Shown: positions 9,171-20,209, numbered from the stretch's first letter. The stretch is 28,845 nt of DNA from Seison nebaliae (GCA_023231475.1 JALJEE010001220.1:1-28845), one strand, 5' to 3'. The notes: generated from the sequence alone by a model not told the origin. Numbers and translations: made by a program.

Positions 9171-10160
9171 GAATATTTGATTAGAAGAGAAGAAATTCAT
9201 TTTTATTTATTAGTCTTTTACTCTAATGTCACTCTAATGTTATCTAGCCACGTCTTCACAATAACAGCAATAGTAACAACAACAGCAACAGCAACAACAA
9301 CATCTAAAATATCTTTATCACCATTCTTTTCATTCTCATCCATCATTATGATCATTATTATTATTAATTAAACCATGTTCATTGCATTTCTTGTGCATTT
9401 CACCCATCTTCAACACACACACACACACACACACGCCCATCCTATAATTTCCGGTTTATTTTATTTATTTATTCATTCAACTTTTTTTCATCCATTTACC
9501 TTTCCTACTCAACGATATTATTCGTCCATTTAATGTCCTTACAAAGTCACATCTCCCATCATTATTTCCACTTCATCCCTTCTACTAATTACCACTCTCA
9601 CTTTATCTAACAACTATTTTTATGAAACAAAAATGAAACTTATTTCTCACAGAACGAGAACCTCCTTAAAATTAGTCACCATTCAGCGCATGCTTCCCAG
9701 TGCACAACATGTGCACATTCTCCATTTCTTCCAATTTTACCGATTAAATGAGAGAGTTAAATAATAAATTTCCCATAAGTTCAAATTGCCCGAAACCATC
9801 ACATTAGTTCCCCTCACACTTCCCTTAGTTACTTCCACTAAATTAACTATTTGCCATTTCTGCTCGAACGACCATTATTCGTCGATTATTCCAAATTCCT
9901 TTCTTCCTTCGTCGAAACTAGAAACTTTTCAACGAAAATAATTCGAAAGTTCACCCCCAAACGACCAATACAAGTCGATAATAGAATTTTAAAGAGACTA
10001 ATTTCAAAAACTTCAAAATGAATGATGGTTTCAATTAATCATAAATATTGATGTGAAGAGAGGGAGGAAAAAAAAAATGTCCCATAAAAAAGAATATGTT
10101 AGTTTGCTAATATTAAATAACGTCTCATCCGAATCGTGGTATGGTTATCATTCGTTTTCT
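9171..10160. other. Intergenic between TENT4 and the secreted-peptide gene
   Basis: About 1 kb with no supported gene. The first 200 nt are rich in CAA/ACA triplets like the end of TENT4 and may be transcribed 3' sequence. An (AC)11 microsatellite lies at 9413-9434. Confidence 0.5.
9413..9434. repeat. (AC)11 microsatellite
   Basis: Uninterrupted dinucleotide repeat in the intergenic region after TENT4. Confidence 0.9.
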
Positions 10161-10166
10161 TTTATT
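10161..10166 (-). terminator. Poly(A) signal of the secreted-peptide gene
   Basis: AATAAA on the minus strand (TTTATT on plus), 54 nt past the stop codon. Confidence 0.55.
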
Positions 10167-10219
10167 GAAATTGATGTCTCGCATACTATCCGAACTACAA
10201 AGGAAAAGTCGTTAAAAGA

Positions 10220-10511
10220 TTAATAGTGAGAAAGATAAATCCATTCCAACTTCTTCAATAATTCAAGTAAATTTTTTTCTCTATTAATTTTCTCCATCAG
10301 ATCCCAATTATAATTTCTCAATAAATGATGTAATTCCTGCCAAAGAGAGAGAGAGAGATAGAACGATATGAGATAAGTGTGCAAATGTGAGTAAAGTAGG
10401 AACATTAACGAAGAGTTCTTCCGCCTCCGAAATTTCGCTGTAGTCCTTCGACGCTAGTACGACGGTGAGGAGAACGAACGCCAACGAGATGACTAGAGTA
10501 CTTCTCAACAT
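10220..10511 (-). CDS. Putative small secreted peptide, 74 residues, two exons
   Basis: Exon 1 runs from the ATG at 10511 to 10404. A 67-nt GT-AG intron (10337-10403) ends in a long CT-rich tract and CAG. Exon 2 runs from 10336 to the TAA at 10220. The junction is phase 0. The first 20 residues, MLRSTLVISLAFVLLTVVLA, are a textbook signal peptide with likely cleavage after Ala20. The mature part (about 54 residues) has no Cys. It is acidic at first, then forms a probable amphipathic helix containing LLELLKKLEW and ends in SHY. There is no Gly-Lys-Arg amidation site and no standard dibasic processing site apart from LKKL. AATAAA on the minus strand (10161-10166) follows the stop by 54 nt. I do not recognise the family; a peptide hormone, antimicrobial peptide or other secreted factor are all possible. 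Confidence 0.65.
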
Positions 10512-11690
10512 GATTTTTGTCGATTTAGTTTCGTTTGAAATTGTGTTTTTTCTATTTTTTTTTATCTTGAAGAGAATGTCCTTTAAAGTTGGACGGGCGC
10601 ACTGGGAGAGATGTGGAAGACAAATGGGGAGGGAGAGAAGATAATAAGAAATGTTATTAATTGTGAGACGATTATATGTTTCATCAATTCCTGTCAATAG
10701 GACGCCAAGAAGAAGAAGAAAATTAAAAATAAGATATGTATGATAAACGTTTATTTACTCAGCATGATAAGTCGATGGTGATAGACGAGATATGACAAAG
10801 GAAACAAACTCATTCTTATCATCATAATCATCGTTAATGATCATATTTATCGATCAGTCGAACAATTGGAGGTGTATTCTCCCAGAATCACCAATTCCAC
10901 TCAAATCGACATCCTTCAACGGATGGAATTGAATGTTCTATTGACACAAAAATGTATGACGGTACTTAAATTTCTTTGCGAAGTGAATTTTCATTTGACT
11001 CTCTGTCTCATCCTCTCTTTCATTGGAATAGAGCTAGAATGAACATCAAGGACATATATTGAGTTGAAACGATTTGAATTTAGAGTCATTGAGAAGTTAC
11101 CTACTGCGATTCATTGTCATAAATCTCATAATCGCTTATGATTTAGTGGAGGAATGCATCGAATAGGAGAAAGAAGTGGAATCATTATATGATTTCCTAT
11201 TTCCTTACCATCCAATAATTGCTCGTCGACATGTGATGTCAAACACATTGACTTATTTGAAGTCTTAAAAACTTAATTGGAACTTATGTCAATCGTTATT
11301 CGTTGTTCGGATTGAACCTCCTTAATATCATTTTCTCCAAATTCCTCTCCAATCACACATTTACCATAAGTATGGTTTCTTCATTCATCAACCATATAAT
11401 CAGTGACTTTCTTCTGATGTCATCCTATGAAGAGATTTCTCAATAAAATTTTTGTTCAACAAATTATTCCCGTAAAAATAATACTGTTTAAATATGTCGC
11501 GAACGAATGTGACATGTTTGAAAGAGAGAAAGAGAATGGATGGATGAAACTGGTCAATTAGATAAAAAAAAATTGATCAAAACCGACTCGATTTATGTGA
11601 AGAGAAAATTATGAATTCTTTTAAAAAGTCGGTGATGATGATGATCTTTTCTTTTCAATAAAACAAAATCGATGGAATCAGATTGGAATT
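10512..11690. other. Intergenic between the two spliced minus-strand genes
   Basis: About 1.2 kb. The right-hand neighbour ends near 11690, so the promoter of the secreted-peptide gene should lie at the left end; a weak TATA-like CTTTAAAG is at 10581-10588. The rest shows no open frame, RNA gene or repeat that I can support. Confidence 0.45.
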
Positions 11691-11696
11691 TTTATT
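11691..11696 (-). terminator. Poly(A) signal of the coiled-coil membrane protein gene
   Basis: AATAAA on the minus strand, 67 nt past the stop at 11763. Confidence 0.55.
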
Positions 11697-11762
11697 TTTC
11701 CTCCTTTATATGTCGGTCGGTCATTGTCAAACGGAATGGAAGATGTTATTGAATTATTGATG

Positions 11763-12855
11763 TTAATTCACTTTTTGACCAACGACATTCTTCCGCTCCT
11801 CCTCGTCATATGCGTCGAATTTCCTTCTTGTCTCCGATTCCTCAACCACTTTCGACGGATGTCGATCATTGCTCATATCAGGGAAATCCTTCTCCAATTG
11901 TTGTTGTTGATGGATGTCGTCGTCATTCGCTTTCGTCAAATTATCAGACGCTCTCTCTTGCACTTTGTGGACGACGTCCGGTTTTTCCATTTTAGTTCTG
12001 TCGCCCATTTTATCAGTCTCTTTCACTTCTTCTTCTCGTTTGTGTTCGGATTTATGTTGGGCTTGTTGTATCTGAACATTCTCTTGTAATTTCTCTTCTG
12101 GTCGATGTTGATTATGTACAAGTTTTTTTAATGATGATTTTTGTGCTAAAAAAAATTTTAAAAAATTTTCAATAATAATTTAATTAATTTTAATTAAGTT
12201 TGAAAAATAATGAACTTTTTTTACATTCTTCTTCAATGCTTTCTTGCCATAACATCTCGTCCGACTCTTTCAACAGACCGAGTAATGACATATATTTCAT
12301 TTCTTCATTGGTGATCTGATCGGCGAAAACCTGTTTCAACGGTTTTGAAAGACCGTCGTGAAGTACGTCTTGACGGAATTTATCAGTGAGCATTCGTTTA
12401 ACGATGAGTTCGAGCATCTTCAATTGTTTCTGTTCATCGTCGGCGATCTGTTTCTGCAAGTTTTCCGTTTGCTGATTACATGTATCGATGGATTTCATAC
12501 AATTTTCATGGTCCACTTTCGTTTGTTGGAGGGATTTCAATTCGCTTTTCGTGGCGTCCAACGACTCTTGGAGTAGTCGAACTTCATTTGATTTCGATTG
12601 TAACTGATTCTTCGCACTATTAATCTCGTCTTTCGTCATCTGAATTTGACTATTCAGTTGTTCGTTCTTCAATTTCTCGTTATCCAAATCGATGAGATAT
12701 TGTCGACATTTCAAATTCCATTGAGTGTTAGAGAGAAGACATTGACGATTGAGACGAACGATACCGAGATATTTGTAGAGAATGGCTAAAAATGAGACGA
12801 TAATAAGAATAATGATCACCATGAATGGTCTCTGAATTCCTTTCATTCCAATCAT
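11763..12855 (-). CDS. Type II membrane coiled-coil protein, GOLM1/GOLM2 (GP73/CASC4)-like
   Basis: A two-exon gene: 12855-12216, a 70-nt GT-AG intron (12146-12215), then 12145-11763, phase 1, 340 residues. A short basic N-terminus precedes one transmembrane segment (about residues 11-31, with VIIILIIVSFLAILY). A predicted coiled coil (about 45-150) and a helical region up to about 215 follow. The tail is highly charged and disordered, with DEEERKNVVGQKVN at the end. This order (short cytosolic end, signal anchor, luminal coiled coil, acidic tail) is that of Golgi membrane proteins GOLM1 and GOLM2, but I see no diagnostic motif, so the assignment is by architecture only. The start chosen is the first ATG. 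A TTTAG just upstream of it could be a splice acceptor, so a further 5' exon is possible. Confidence 0.7.
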
Positions 12856-13191
12856 ATCCGAATAAACTTTTCCTAAACAAAATGACGAGAACAATCGAAC
12901 TCTAACAAGTAAGTGAAAATGGAGAAAAAAAAATATTTAATATCTTTTTAAAAAAAATCCTTTTCTCTTTAAAACCAGATGTCATCGACTGTTTGGAGGA
13001 AATGGAACAAATGTTTCCTGATTAATCACTTCTACAGATTCACTCCATCATCGAGACAAAGTAAAGAAATTACTGATTTTCTATTATACACAATTAGTAG
13101 TAACTATGAATAAGTTAACGGCTCCTCTCATCGTCATCATCATCGTCGTTGTCATGAGCGACTGATTGAAGAAGAAATTTCAAAATATTCA
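12856..13191. other. Intergenic, probable 5' region of the coiled-coil gene
   Basis: AT-rich sequence with a possible minus-strand splice acceptor just above 12855, so an upstream exon or leader may lie here. A short GAT/GAC triplet repeat (on the minus strand) is near 13129-13150. No coding frame is supported. Confidence 0.4.
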
Positions 13192-13197
13192 TTTATT
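13192..13197 (-). terminator. Poly(A) signal of the small ORF at 13232-13498
   Basis: AATAAA on the minus strand, about 35 nt past the stop of the small ORF. Confidence 0.45.
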
Positions 13198-13231
13198 AAA
13201 TTCAAAGCGCATAAGTATAAATCTAAATTAA

Positions 13232-13498
13232 TTAATCGATATCAAATCGACAGTGTTCGACGAACTTCGACTTCGTTCCGACATTCTTCACTCTCAATTT
13301 CGTTTGACATTTCAATTCATTTTTTAAATTTATGATGTGCATATCGGAAGTAATTTCGCTTTCTATCTCTGGTGAGATATCGTTGTTACTGTCTTCTTTG
13401 AACTCTTTCTTCTCCCACACAAACACTACCGGTTCCCATTCCTTCTTTTTCCCTATCGTCTCCTCAATCGCTCTAATCATACCAATCATCGTTGTCAT
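13232..13498 (-). CDS. Hypothetical 88-residue protein
   Basis: I do not recognise this product. It is an uninterrupted frame from an ATG at 13498, with an AATAAA properly placed after the stop. The sequence is charged and mixed in composition, unlike the low-complexity shadow frames around it. It contains KKKEWEPVVFVWEKKEF, then an acidic middle, then a basic end with two Cys. There is no signal peptide or transmembrane segment. It lies in the same direction as the coiled-coil gene downstream, about 380 nt from that gene's start. It could be a complete small cytosolic protein or the last exon of a longer gene. Confidence 0.42.
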   Translation of the reverse strand: MTTMIGMIRAIEETIGKKKEWEPVVFVWEKKEFKEDSNNDISPEIESEITSDMHIINLKNELKCQTKLRVKNVGTKSKFVEHCRFDID

Positions 13499-14174
13499 TA
13501 CTCATCCAACGTTGTAATGGACTGGGCAATTGGTATAACGAGATGAAATGAAAAAGGAGGAAAGCACCAAAGAATATGAAAAGAAAATTGAAAATTAAGT
13601 TCATTCGTTCTAGATTTTTTTCTACTCTAAATCCACTTCCTCTTTTCTATCTTTTTTTATCTCAAATTCAAATTCATTCTCATCATAATTATTTCAATTT
13701 TAATTTCAGAATAAAATAAAAATGACAATAGATTGTTAGTGTTATTATAAGAAATTGAAGAAAAAAAATTAAGAATATCACATATGCTTTAAATACTTAC
13801 ATATCTCAATTTTTCTAATGGTATTATTATAATAGTGGATTATAAAACCATTATTTCAATACTAATCATAGATATGGAAATTCCATAATGGAATGGATTA
13901 AAATGTGATGTAAACAATTCTCTATTTGAAGTGTTAAAAGAAGAAAGTGAAAAAACCATCAGATATTGATAGTGCTCTAAATGAGAATTTGATTTTATTG
14001 AGCTAAACATTTGAAATGAGAAGATTGAATGGAAAATTGAGAGTATGAGGAGAGCATGAGATGAAGCAACGAATGAAACTTTTCAAAAATTTGAGAGAAA
14101 AGTTAAGTAATTCTCCAGAATTGGAGTAAATCGTTTCACAAACTTTTCACAAACAGTTTTCACTGAATGGGAAG
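13499..14174. other. Intergenic between the small ORF and SMC1
   Basis: About 680 nt of AT-rich DNA separate a minus-strand and a plus-strand gene, so it probably holds divergent promoters. I see no clear TATA box or repeat. Confidence 0.4.
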
Positions 14175-17100
14175 ATGGTAAGAGTGAGATTGGAAGAAGT
14201 TCGAATTAGGAACTTTAAGTCATTTTATGACGAGATAGTGATTGAGAATTTTTTGAATTTCGTTTGTATCATTGGCGATAATGGAGTGGGTAAATCGAAT
14301 TTGATTGATGCCATCGCCTTCGCTCTCAACATTCGAGCCAGTCGAAATTACATTTTATCCGAATTGGTCAGTCGATCGACGAAGAACGAGAAGAGTTTCG
14401 TTTCAGTAAAATTCTCTCTCGAGTTAAATGGGGAGAAAGTGGAGAAGAAATTTGAGCGAACAATTGAGAATGAGAGATCGTCATTCCGTTTGAATGGTCA
14501 ATCAACGACGAAGAGTGAATATGAGAAAGAATTGAATAATTTGGGAATTGATACAAGAAATTTATCGTTGACATTCGTCTTCCAAGATCGTATTCGAAAT
14601 CTGGCTACATTGACTGATGGTGAACGATTGAATTTGATCGAAGATTTATGTTCGCCCAAATCCCTTCGAAACAAATACGACGTGTTGTTGAAAGAGTACG
14701 AGAAATCGTATGAAATGTTCCGAATGACGATGGACGAACGACAACAATATTTGCGGAAATTCTCATCAATGAGAAATAACGAAATGAAACAGAAACAATT
14801 CGATAGTGTTCTCGTCGATATTGGTCAATCGAAAATGCGTGAGAGATTGATCTGTTTGAAATATCTACATAATCAAATCGAGGGGAATGAGAAAGAAAAT
14901 TTTAAATTACGAGAAAAAAATTTTGAAGAAAAACGAAAAAATTTAATACCATTTCAAACGAGGAAGAATGAAGATGAAATGGAATTGAAGAATTTGGTTT
15001 GTTTCATGAAAATGATCGATCGAGAAACGATCGAATTATCGAAACGATTAGCACAATTACGACGAGATGAGAATACATCGAAACGGAAACGATCCGATTT
15101 TCAATCAAATAAAAATTCACTTAATAAACAATTGAAAGTTTGGAGGAATAAATTAGTGAGAGAGATGAATTATCTTCAAGAGATGAATAATAAATTGAAA
15201 TTTACTATGGAGAAATTGGAGTTGAATGAAAAAGGGAAAATTGCACGTGAAAACGAAGAAGGAATGAGACATGCAAATTCCGACGATTTGGCACAATATC
15301 TCCATTTGAAGGGTCAATTCAATCGAGAGAGTGAACAACTTCGATGGGAGTTGGATCGAATTGATGATGAAATTCATTTAAATAATGACGAGAAAGCGAA
15401 AGCAACCATCATCCAATTCGAGAATGAACTACAACGATGTGTGATGGTGGAGGAGATGGAAAACAAGAATTTTCGTGAAGAATTAGAACGGGAAAAATCC
15501 GCTTACAAAATTCAATTAGAAGAATATCATTTGAAAATGGAAGAGAAGGAAAAGGAGTTGAGGAAGATGGAAGAGGAGTTAATGGGAAAAAATGAAAATT
15601 TAAATAATGTGTCGTTGAAATTGGAAAAATTTTATGTTTCCCATTCGGAATTGCATCGGAAAAAAGTGGTGAAAATTCTTCAAGATAATCTTCCGTCCAA
15701 TACGATTTATGGACGATTGAAAGATTTTATTCGACCCAAATCATCAAATTTAAATTTAGCCATTCTCTCCGTTCTTTCGTCGTGTTTGAATAACATTCTT
15801 ATTTCTGATATGAGTCTCTTGAAAAATTGTTCAGAGGTGATGGATCGACATCGAATTCTCCCAGAAAATTTCTTGGTAGTTAATCGAATTCCACGTTATG
15901 ACATATCGGCTGAATTGAATAAGTTTATTGATGAACAGAAATTATCATTCATTTATCATCATATCGATATCGATGTGACGGTGGCGGGAAAGAATCCGAT
16001 CGAAATCGATTTTTTGAAAAATGTCATTTCGTCGTTGGCGAAAGATTGGATTCTTTGCGAGACGGATGAAATCGCTCAAAATATCGCTTATTCCTATGGT
16101 CGTCGTCATCAAACGGTGACATTGGATGGAACTAAATATGGGAAAAATGGAGTTATTAGTGGGGGGAAAGAATCGTTGAATAAGAAATTGTATAAATTGG
16201 ATGATAAATATTATGATAATTTAACCAACGAACAAGAACGTTTGAGACGAGAGATTGACGAACTCCAATCTAAGTCACTTAATCTCAATCAATCCACTGC
16301 TGAGTTATCATCAATTCCATCTCATTATTTTTTTCCTTTTTTTCTTCTTTAAAAATCCCAACAGATATTAGGTATTAGGTATTAGGTATTAGGTATTAGG
16401 TATTAAGTATTAGGTATTAGGTATTAAGTATTAGGTATTAGGTATTTTTAATAAAAAAAATTTTCCAAAAATTTAATAATTATTATTATACTTTAAAAAT
16501 TCAATTTAATTAATAGTTTCAAATTGGATGATATCGAACGACAAATATCGACGATCGAAAACGAATTGAAAATTCAAACGGATGTCGATCATCGTCTGGA
16601 AATACGAACGGAAGAATTGAAAGAGAAACTGAGTTTTCTAAAAGTTTTGTCATTTTGAAATTTTAAAATTTTTCATGAAACATTTCCAGAAAGATTTCGT
16701 GAACATTCAAAGGAAAAAAGAAGAACTGATGAAGGAGAGAAGTGCGACGAAGAAGTTGTTGGACGAAATCGAATGGAAATATTTTGGGAAGTTCCTCCTC
16801 CAATTCCCCCAATTCGAATCGTACAAGTTTCTTTTTCGACGTTGATGGAAATTCAAATTTTTTTATGATTTTCCGAAAGACAATTTGAAAAAAACGAAGT
16901 TTATCAATGTGAGTTTTATGAGCATAAATTGGAATTGCTGCGAACGGAAATCGAAGGAATTATCGAAATCATCAATCATCAGAAAGAGACGACGGAAAAT
17001 TATACGAAAAGTTTAAAAAAAGAAAATTTTTTTTTCAATTTAAATTTTTTTTAAAATTTTAGAAAATTTGTTGGAGAAACAAAAACAGTTCGATGCGATC

Positions 17101-18410
17101 GAGAGAGAGATTGAAGCGTTACCATCGAATGATTTGTTGGAGGAAGAAATGAAGAAGATTTTGGAGAAGATCGACAATTTGGAGAATGACAAGAAAATGA
17201 ATTGTGTGAGAGAGAAATCGATATTAGAGGGAGTTGGAGAAGTGTCGAAAAAGATTAAAAAGATCGAAGAATTGATGGAGAGAAATGAGGAGAATATTCG
17301 AATAAATGACAAATCGATTGAAGAGATCCAAGAGAAACGATTGGGAATAATTTATGAATGTTATTTGGAAGGTATCGACATTTCGATTCGTTTGGATGAT
17401 GATTGGGTGAAATTGAGAGATATCGAAATTTTGAGAGATATCATTCAGTCCCAATCAACGACACAAACGTCCTCTCATTCTCTCTCGCAAATTTTCTCAC
17501 AATTCACTCAGAATCAAACGACTAATCGGGAGAAAACGGAACGGATCATTTCGGCGATGCGTCGAGCAGCGATCGATTTCAAATTGATCGAATCATTCGA
17601 ATTAGGAGAGACAGAGGAAGACGTGCAGAAATTGATTGATGAGGAAAGGAAAGAACAAATTAATTTAAATGAAGAATTGAATAAATGTCGAGCTCCAAAT
17701 GTTTCAATTGACGAGTTCTTATTTCTCAAATCATCCTCATCATTTCATTTATTTTTAGACATCAACGGATTGTTCGTGAAACGAATGATATCGATGGTCG
17801 ATATCATCGAGAGAATGCCACAATGACGAGAAAGAAACGAGAATATTTACAATTGAAGAATGAACGTCAATCGAATGTAGAGACATGTCTCAATACTCTC
17901 AACGAGAAAATCGATCTAATTTATAAAGTTCTTCTTTTTTTTTTTATTAGGCTTATATTTTTGAAAATTTAGTCATTGACTAAATGTCCGGGATCACGTG
18001 CAATGTTACGTGCGAGCAATTGCGAAGCCATTTTCGACGGAGTGATCACTTTCCAATGTTGTCCACCTGCCAAGACGTGGACGGATGTGTCGGAGGTGTC
18101 GGGTGGTGAGAAATCGTTCGCCATTCTCTCCCTCCTCTTCGCCATCTACGAATACAAATGCTTTCCTCTCGTCCTCTTTGACGAGATCGATGACTGTTTA
18201 GATCGATCGAACATGGAGAAATTACTCGAATACATTCTCGACCAAGTGGCGAAGAGGAATGTCCAATATATTTTCATTTCACACAAGTCTCATTTCTACG
18301 AACGAGCTCAACAAATCATCGGGGTCTACACGAACAAATTGGAGAACATGATCGATTTCGACGGTCGTACCAGTCGAACTCTCTTACTAAATTTGAACGA
18401 GATCATTTAA
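14175..18410 (+). CDS. SMC1: Cohesin subunit SMC1 (divergent), seven exons
   Basis: Exons 14175-16303 (alternative donor at 16274 gives 16273), 16517-16643, 16690-16826, 16880-17010, 17063-17714, 17759-17927 and 17973-18410. All introns are GT-AG with phases that agree; the product is about 1260 residues, close to the usual 1230. The N-terminal ABC half has Walker A GDNGVGKS (34-41). The hinge includes YGRLKDFIRP and GVISGG. The C-terminal half has signature VSGGEKS, Walker B LVLFDEID and the SMC1-type IGVY near the end. The pre-hinge FVFQDRI, the NGQSTTKSEYEKEL segment and the APN motif before exon 6 also point to SMC1 rather than SMC2-6. It would pair with SMC3 to hold sister chromatids. 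Sequence is fast-evolving: Walker A is usually GPNGSGKS. It could be the only SMC1 or a second, germline-type copy. Confidence 0.9.
16366..16442 (+). repeat. TATTAGG tandem array inside SMC1 intron 1
   Basis: Eleven 7-bp units: nine TATTAGG and two TATTAAG variants (units 6 and 9). The array makes up much of the only long intron of SMC1 (213-243 nt, against 44-53 nt for the others). Confidence 0.95.
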
Positions 18411-18676
18411 ATAATTTCAATCTATTCATATTGTTCTTCTATCTTTGTTTATTTGTTTCAAGAAAGAAAAGATGTTTATATAAAAATTGACATATATTAA
18501 AAAAAATTTGAAAGTTTATGAAATATAAAAATTTTTAAAAATTCGTTTTCTTCAAATTTCAAAATTTGTAAAATATATTAAAAAAAATTTGAAAATTTAT
18601 AATAAGGATGTGAATTTATTTTTAATTTAAAATGATAGCTACAAAATTGTTGAATGTGGATGATTTTTGAAGGATA
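18411..18676. repeat. SMC1-DPH2 spacer with a 28-bp direct repeat
   Basis: The 266-nt spacer contains two 28-bp copies at 18492-18519 and 18573-18600 that differ at one position. The spacer has to hold both the SMC1 3' end and the DPH2 promoter. No canonical AATAAA is present; ATTAAA occurs within both repeat copies. Confidence 0.7.
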
Positions 18677-20209
18677 ATGAGTGGAAATGCTGAACAATTC
18701 TTTTCGTTGTCAACCGATCAAGAACGTGGGAGAAATGAGGAAGATGATGAATTGAGGGAATGTGAGACGAAATATAAATTGAGTGAAAGATCATTGGAGG
18801 AGTTGGTGGAGAAGATAAGAAATGAAAATGGTCGAGTTGTGGTGATTCAATCGTCGAATGAATTTCCCAATTTATCCATCGAATGTCTCACGTATTTGAG
18901 GAGGATGAATGATAAGAAGGAATATTATCTAATGGCTGATCAATTGACATCCGATTGTTGTGTCGATTATATTTCGGGTGAGCATTGTGATTGTGATATC
19001 ATCGTTTATGTGGGAACGGATTATTGTGGGAATAATTTGAGACGATGGAAAGAGAAGAAGAAAATTTCCGTTTTTTTCATTCGTCCTCAATTAATTGATT
19101 TATCGTTGCCAATGGAGAAATTAAGAGAATTATTCCGTTTGAATTCAAATCAGAAATTCGCCGTTTGGACTCATGGATCGATTTATGACGAATTGGGAAA
19201 AACATTTCGAGAAGATGAAAATGTCAAATTGATGAGATTCATCGATAATTCTCAATATGGAGAAGGATGGATATTTTTGGGGAGATTAATTCCATACCAT
19301 CTCAAACGGTTTTTAGAAAAAGATTGTATTCATGTTTATCTATCGACGAATGATGAGGATGTGGAAGATGTTTTAAAAATATTCTCTTTGAATATCTCCT
19401 CGCCACACAATTACTTTATGTATTTGAAAGATGATCGATTACTCTCAATTCAACATCTCTACAACGAGAAAATGACGATGATTTCGGGGAAAGTCATCGA
19501 AGAGAATATCCAGTTAACGAATCGAATTAAACGACATCAACGGAAACGAAATTATATGATTGAGAAATTGAGAGAAGGGGATGGTATTCAATCCATCGGA
19601 ATTATTCGAACGATATCACAAGAAAAAGAAAAGAAAAATTCCATGTTCGATCTCATCAAATGGATGTTAATGTATTCGAAATTCAAATATTTTGAATTAA
19701 GTATGAATAAAATAAACGAATGCAAATTAGCCAATTTCCATCAACTCGTCAATATTTTCGTAATGGTGGGCTGCCAACGATCCATCTATTCGAACAGTGA
19801 AATCGATTCATATTCGGTGGGAATTGTCTCGCCCACTGAACTTCTCATCGCTCTCACCAATGACATCAATCGTTATAATTATTTGTTTTATGAGCGATTG
19901 GAGAAAATGATCAACGATCCACATACTGACATTGAACTAGTGAAGAAACATTTGTGTGTGGAAGAAAGGAGAATAATGACAAAAGAGAATGAAGAAGAGA
20001 AGGAGGTAATGGAACGAACGAAAGAATACATCATAAATAATATAGTGGCAATTGATGAGGAATTGATGGATAATCGTGAATTTAAAGGAATCGCACTCAA
20101 CATCTCTCAACATCCACTAGCAGCAGCAGAAGAAGGATTATCTGGAATTGCATCTCAATACGAAAATGAAGGTGCACATGACGCAAATCGAATCAATCCT
20201 AATTTTTAG
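18677..20209 (+). CDS. DPH2: Diphthamide biosynthesis protein 2
   Basis: A 510-residue single-exon protein of the DPH1/DPH2 family. With DPH1 it carries out the first step of diphthamide synthesis on a His of elongation factor 2, transferring the 3-amino-3-carboxypropyl group of SAM. The order of blocks fits DPH2: DCCVDYISGEHCDCD (93-107) corresponds to the family's CCVDE...EH segment, then GTDYC, KLANFHQLVNIFVMVGC (350-366), and SPTELLIAL. Cys94/95, Cys117 and Cys366 sit where iron-sulfur-binding Cys of DPH2 are expected. KLANF and the C-terminal GC are the strongest marks. The start is the ATG at 18677. The C-terminal 80 residues are acidic and not conserved in my reading. DPH1 is the alternative, but the spacing and residues fit DPH2 better. 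Confidence 0.85.
   Translation: MSGNAEQFFSLSTDQERGRNEEDDELRECETKYKLSERSLEELVEKIRNENGRVVVIQSSNEFPNLSIECLTYLRRMNDKKEYYLMADQLTSDCCVDYISGEHCDCDIIVYVGTDYCGNNLRRWKEKKKISVFFIRPQLIDLSLPMEKLRELFRLNSNQKFAVWTHGSIYDELGKTFREDENVKLMRFIDNSQYGEGWIFLGRLIPYHLKRFLEKDCIHVYLSTNDEDVEDVLKIFSLNISSPHNYFMYLKDDRLLSIQHLYNEKMTMISGKVIEENIQLTNRIKRHQRKRNYMIEKLREGDGIQSIGIIRTISQEKEKKNSMFDLIKWMLMYSKFKYFELSMNKINECKLANFHQLVNIFVMVGCQRSIYSNSEIDSYSVGIVSPTELLIALTNDINRYNYLFYERLEKMINDPHTDIELVKKHLCVEERRIMTKENEEEKEVMERTKEYIINNIVAIDEELMDNREFKGIALNISQHPLAAAEEGLSGIASQYENEGAHDANRINPNF

Noticed and set aside
8194-9180. Open frames in other phases and on the minus strand over the TENT4 tail (poly-Asn, poly-Ile or poly-Val/Asp)
   Set aside because: They arise from CAA/AAT/CAT triplet repeats, which are open in every phase. 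The TENT4 frame is the one that continues from a conserved core.
10220-10511. Secreted peptide as a parathyroid-hormone-like or CRF/DH44-like hormone
   Set aside because: Helical character and a few residues are suggestive, but there is no amidation or dibasic site and no alignable core motif.
14175-14190. GTAAGAG directly after the SMC1 ATG as a splice donor
   Set aside because: It is a good donor by sequence, but the frame continues at once into the conserved SMC N-terminus (VRIRNFKSF), so it is read as coding.
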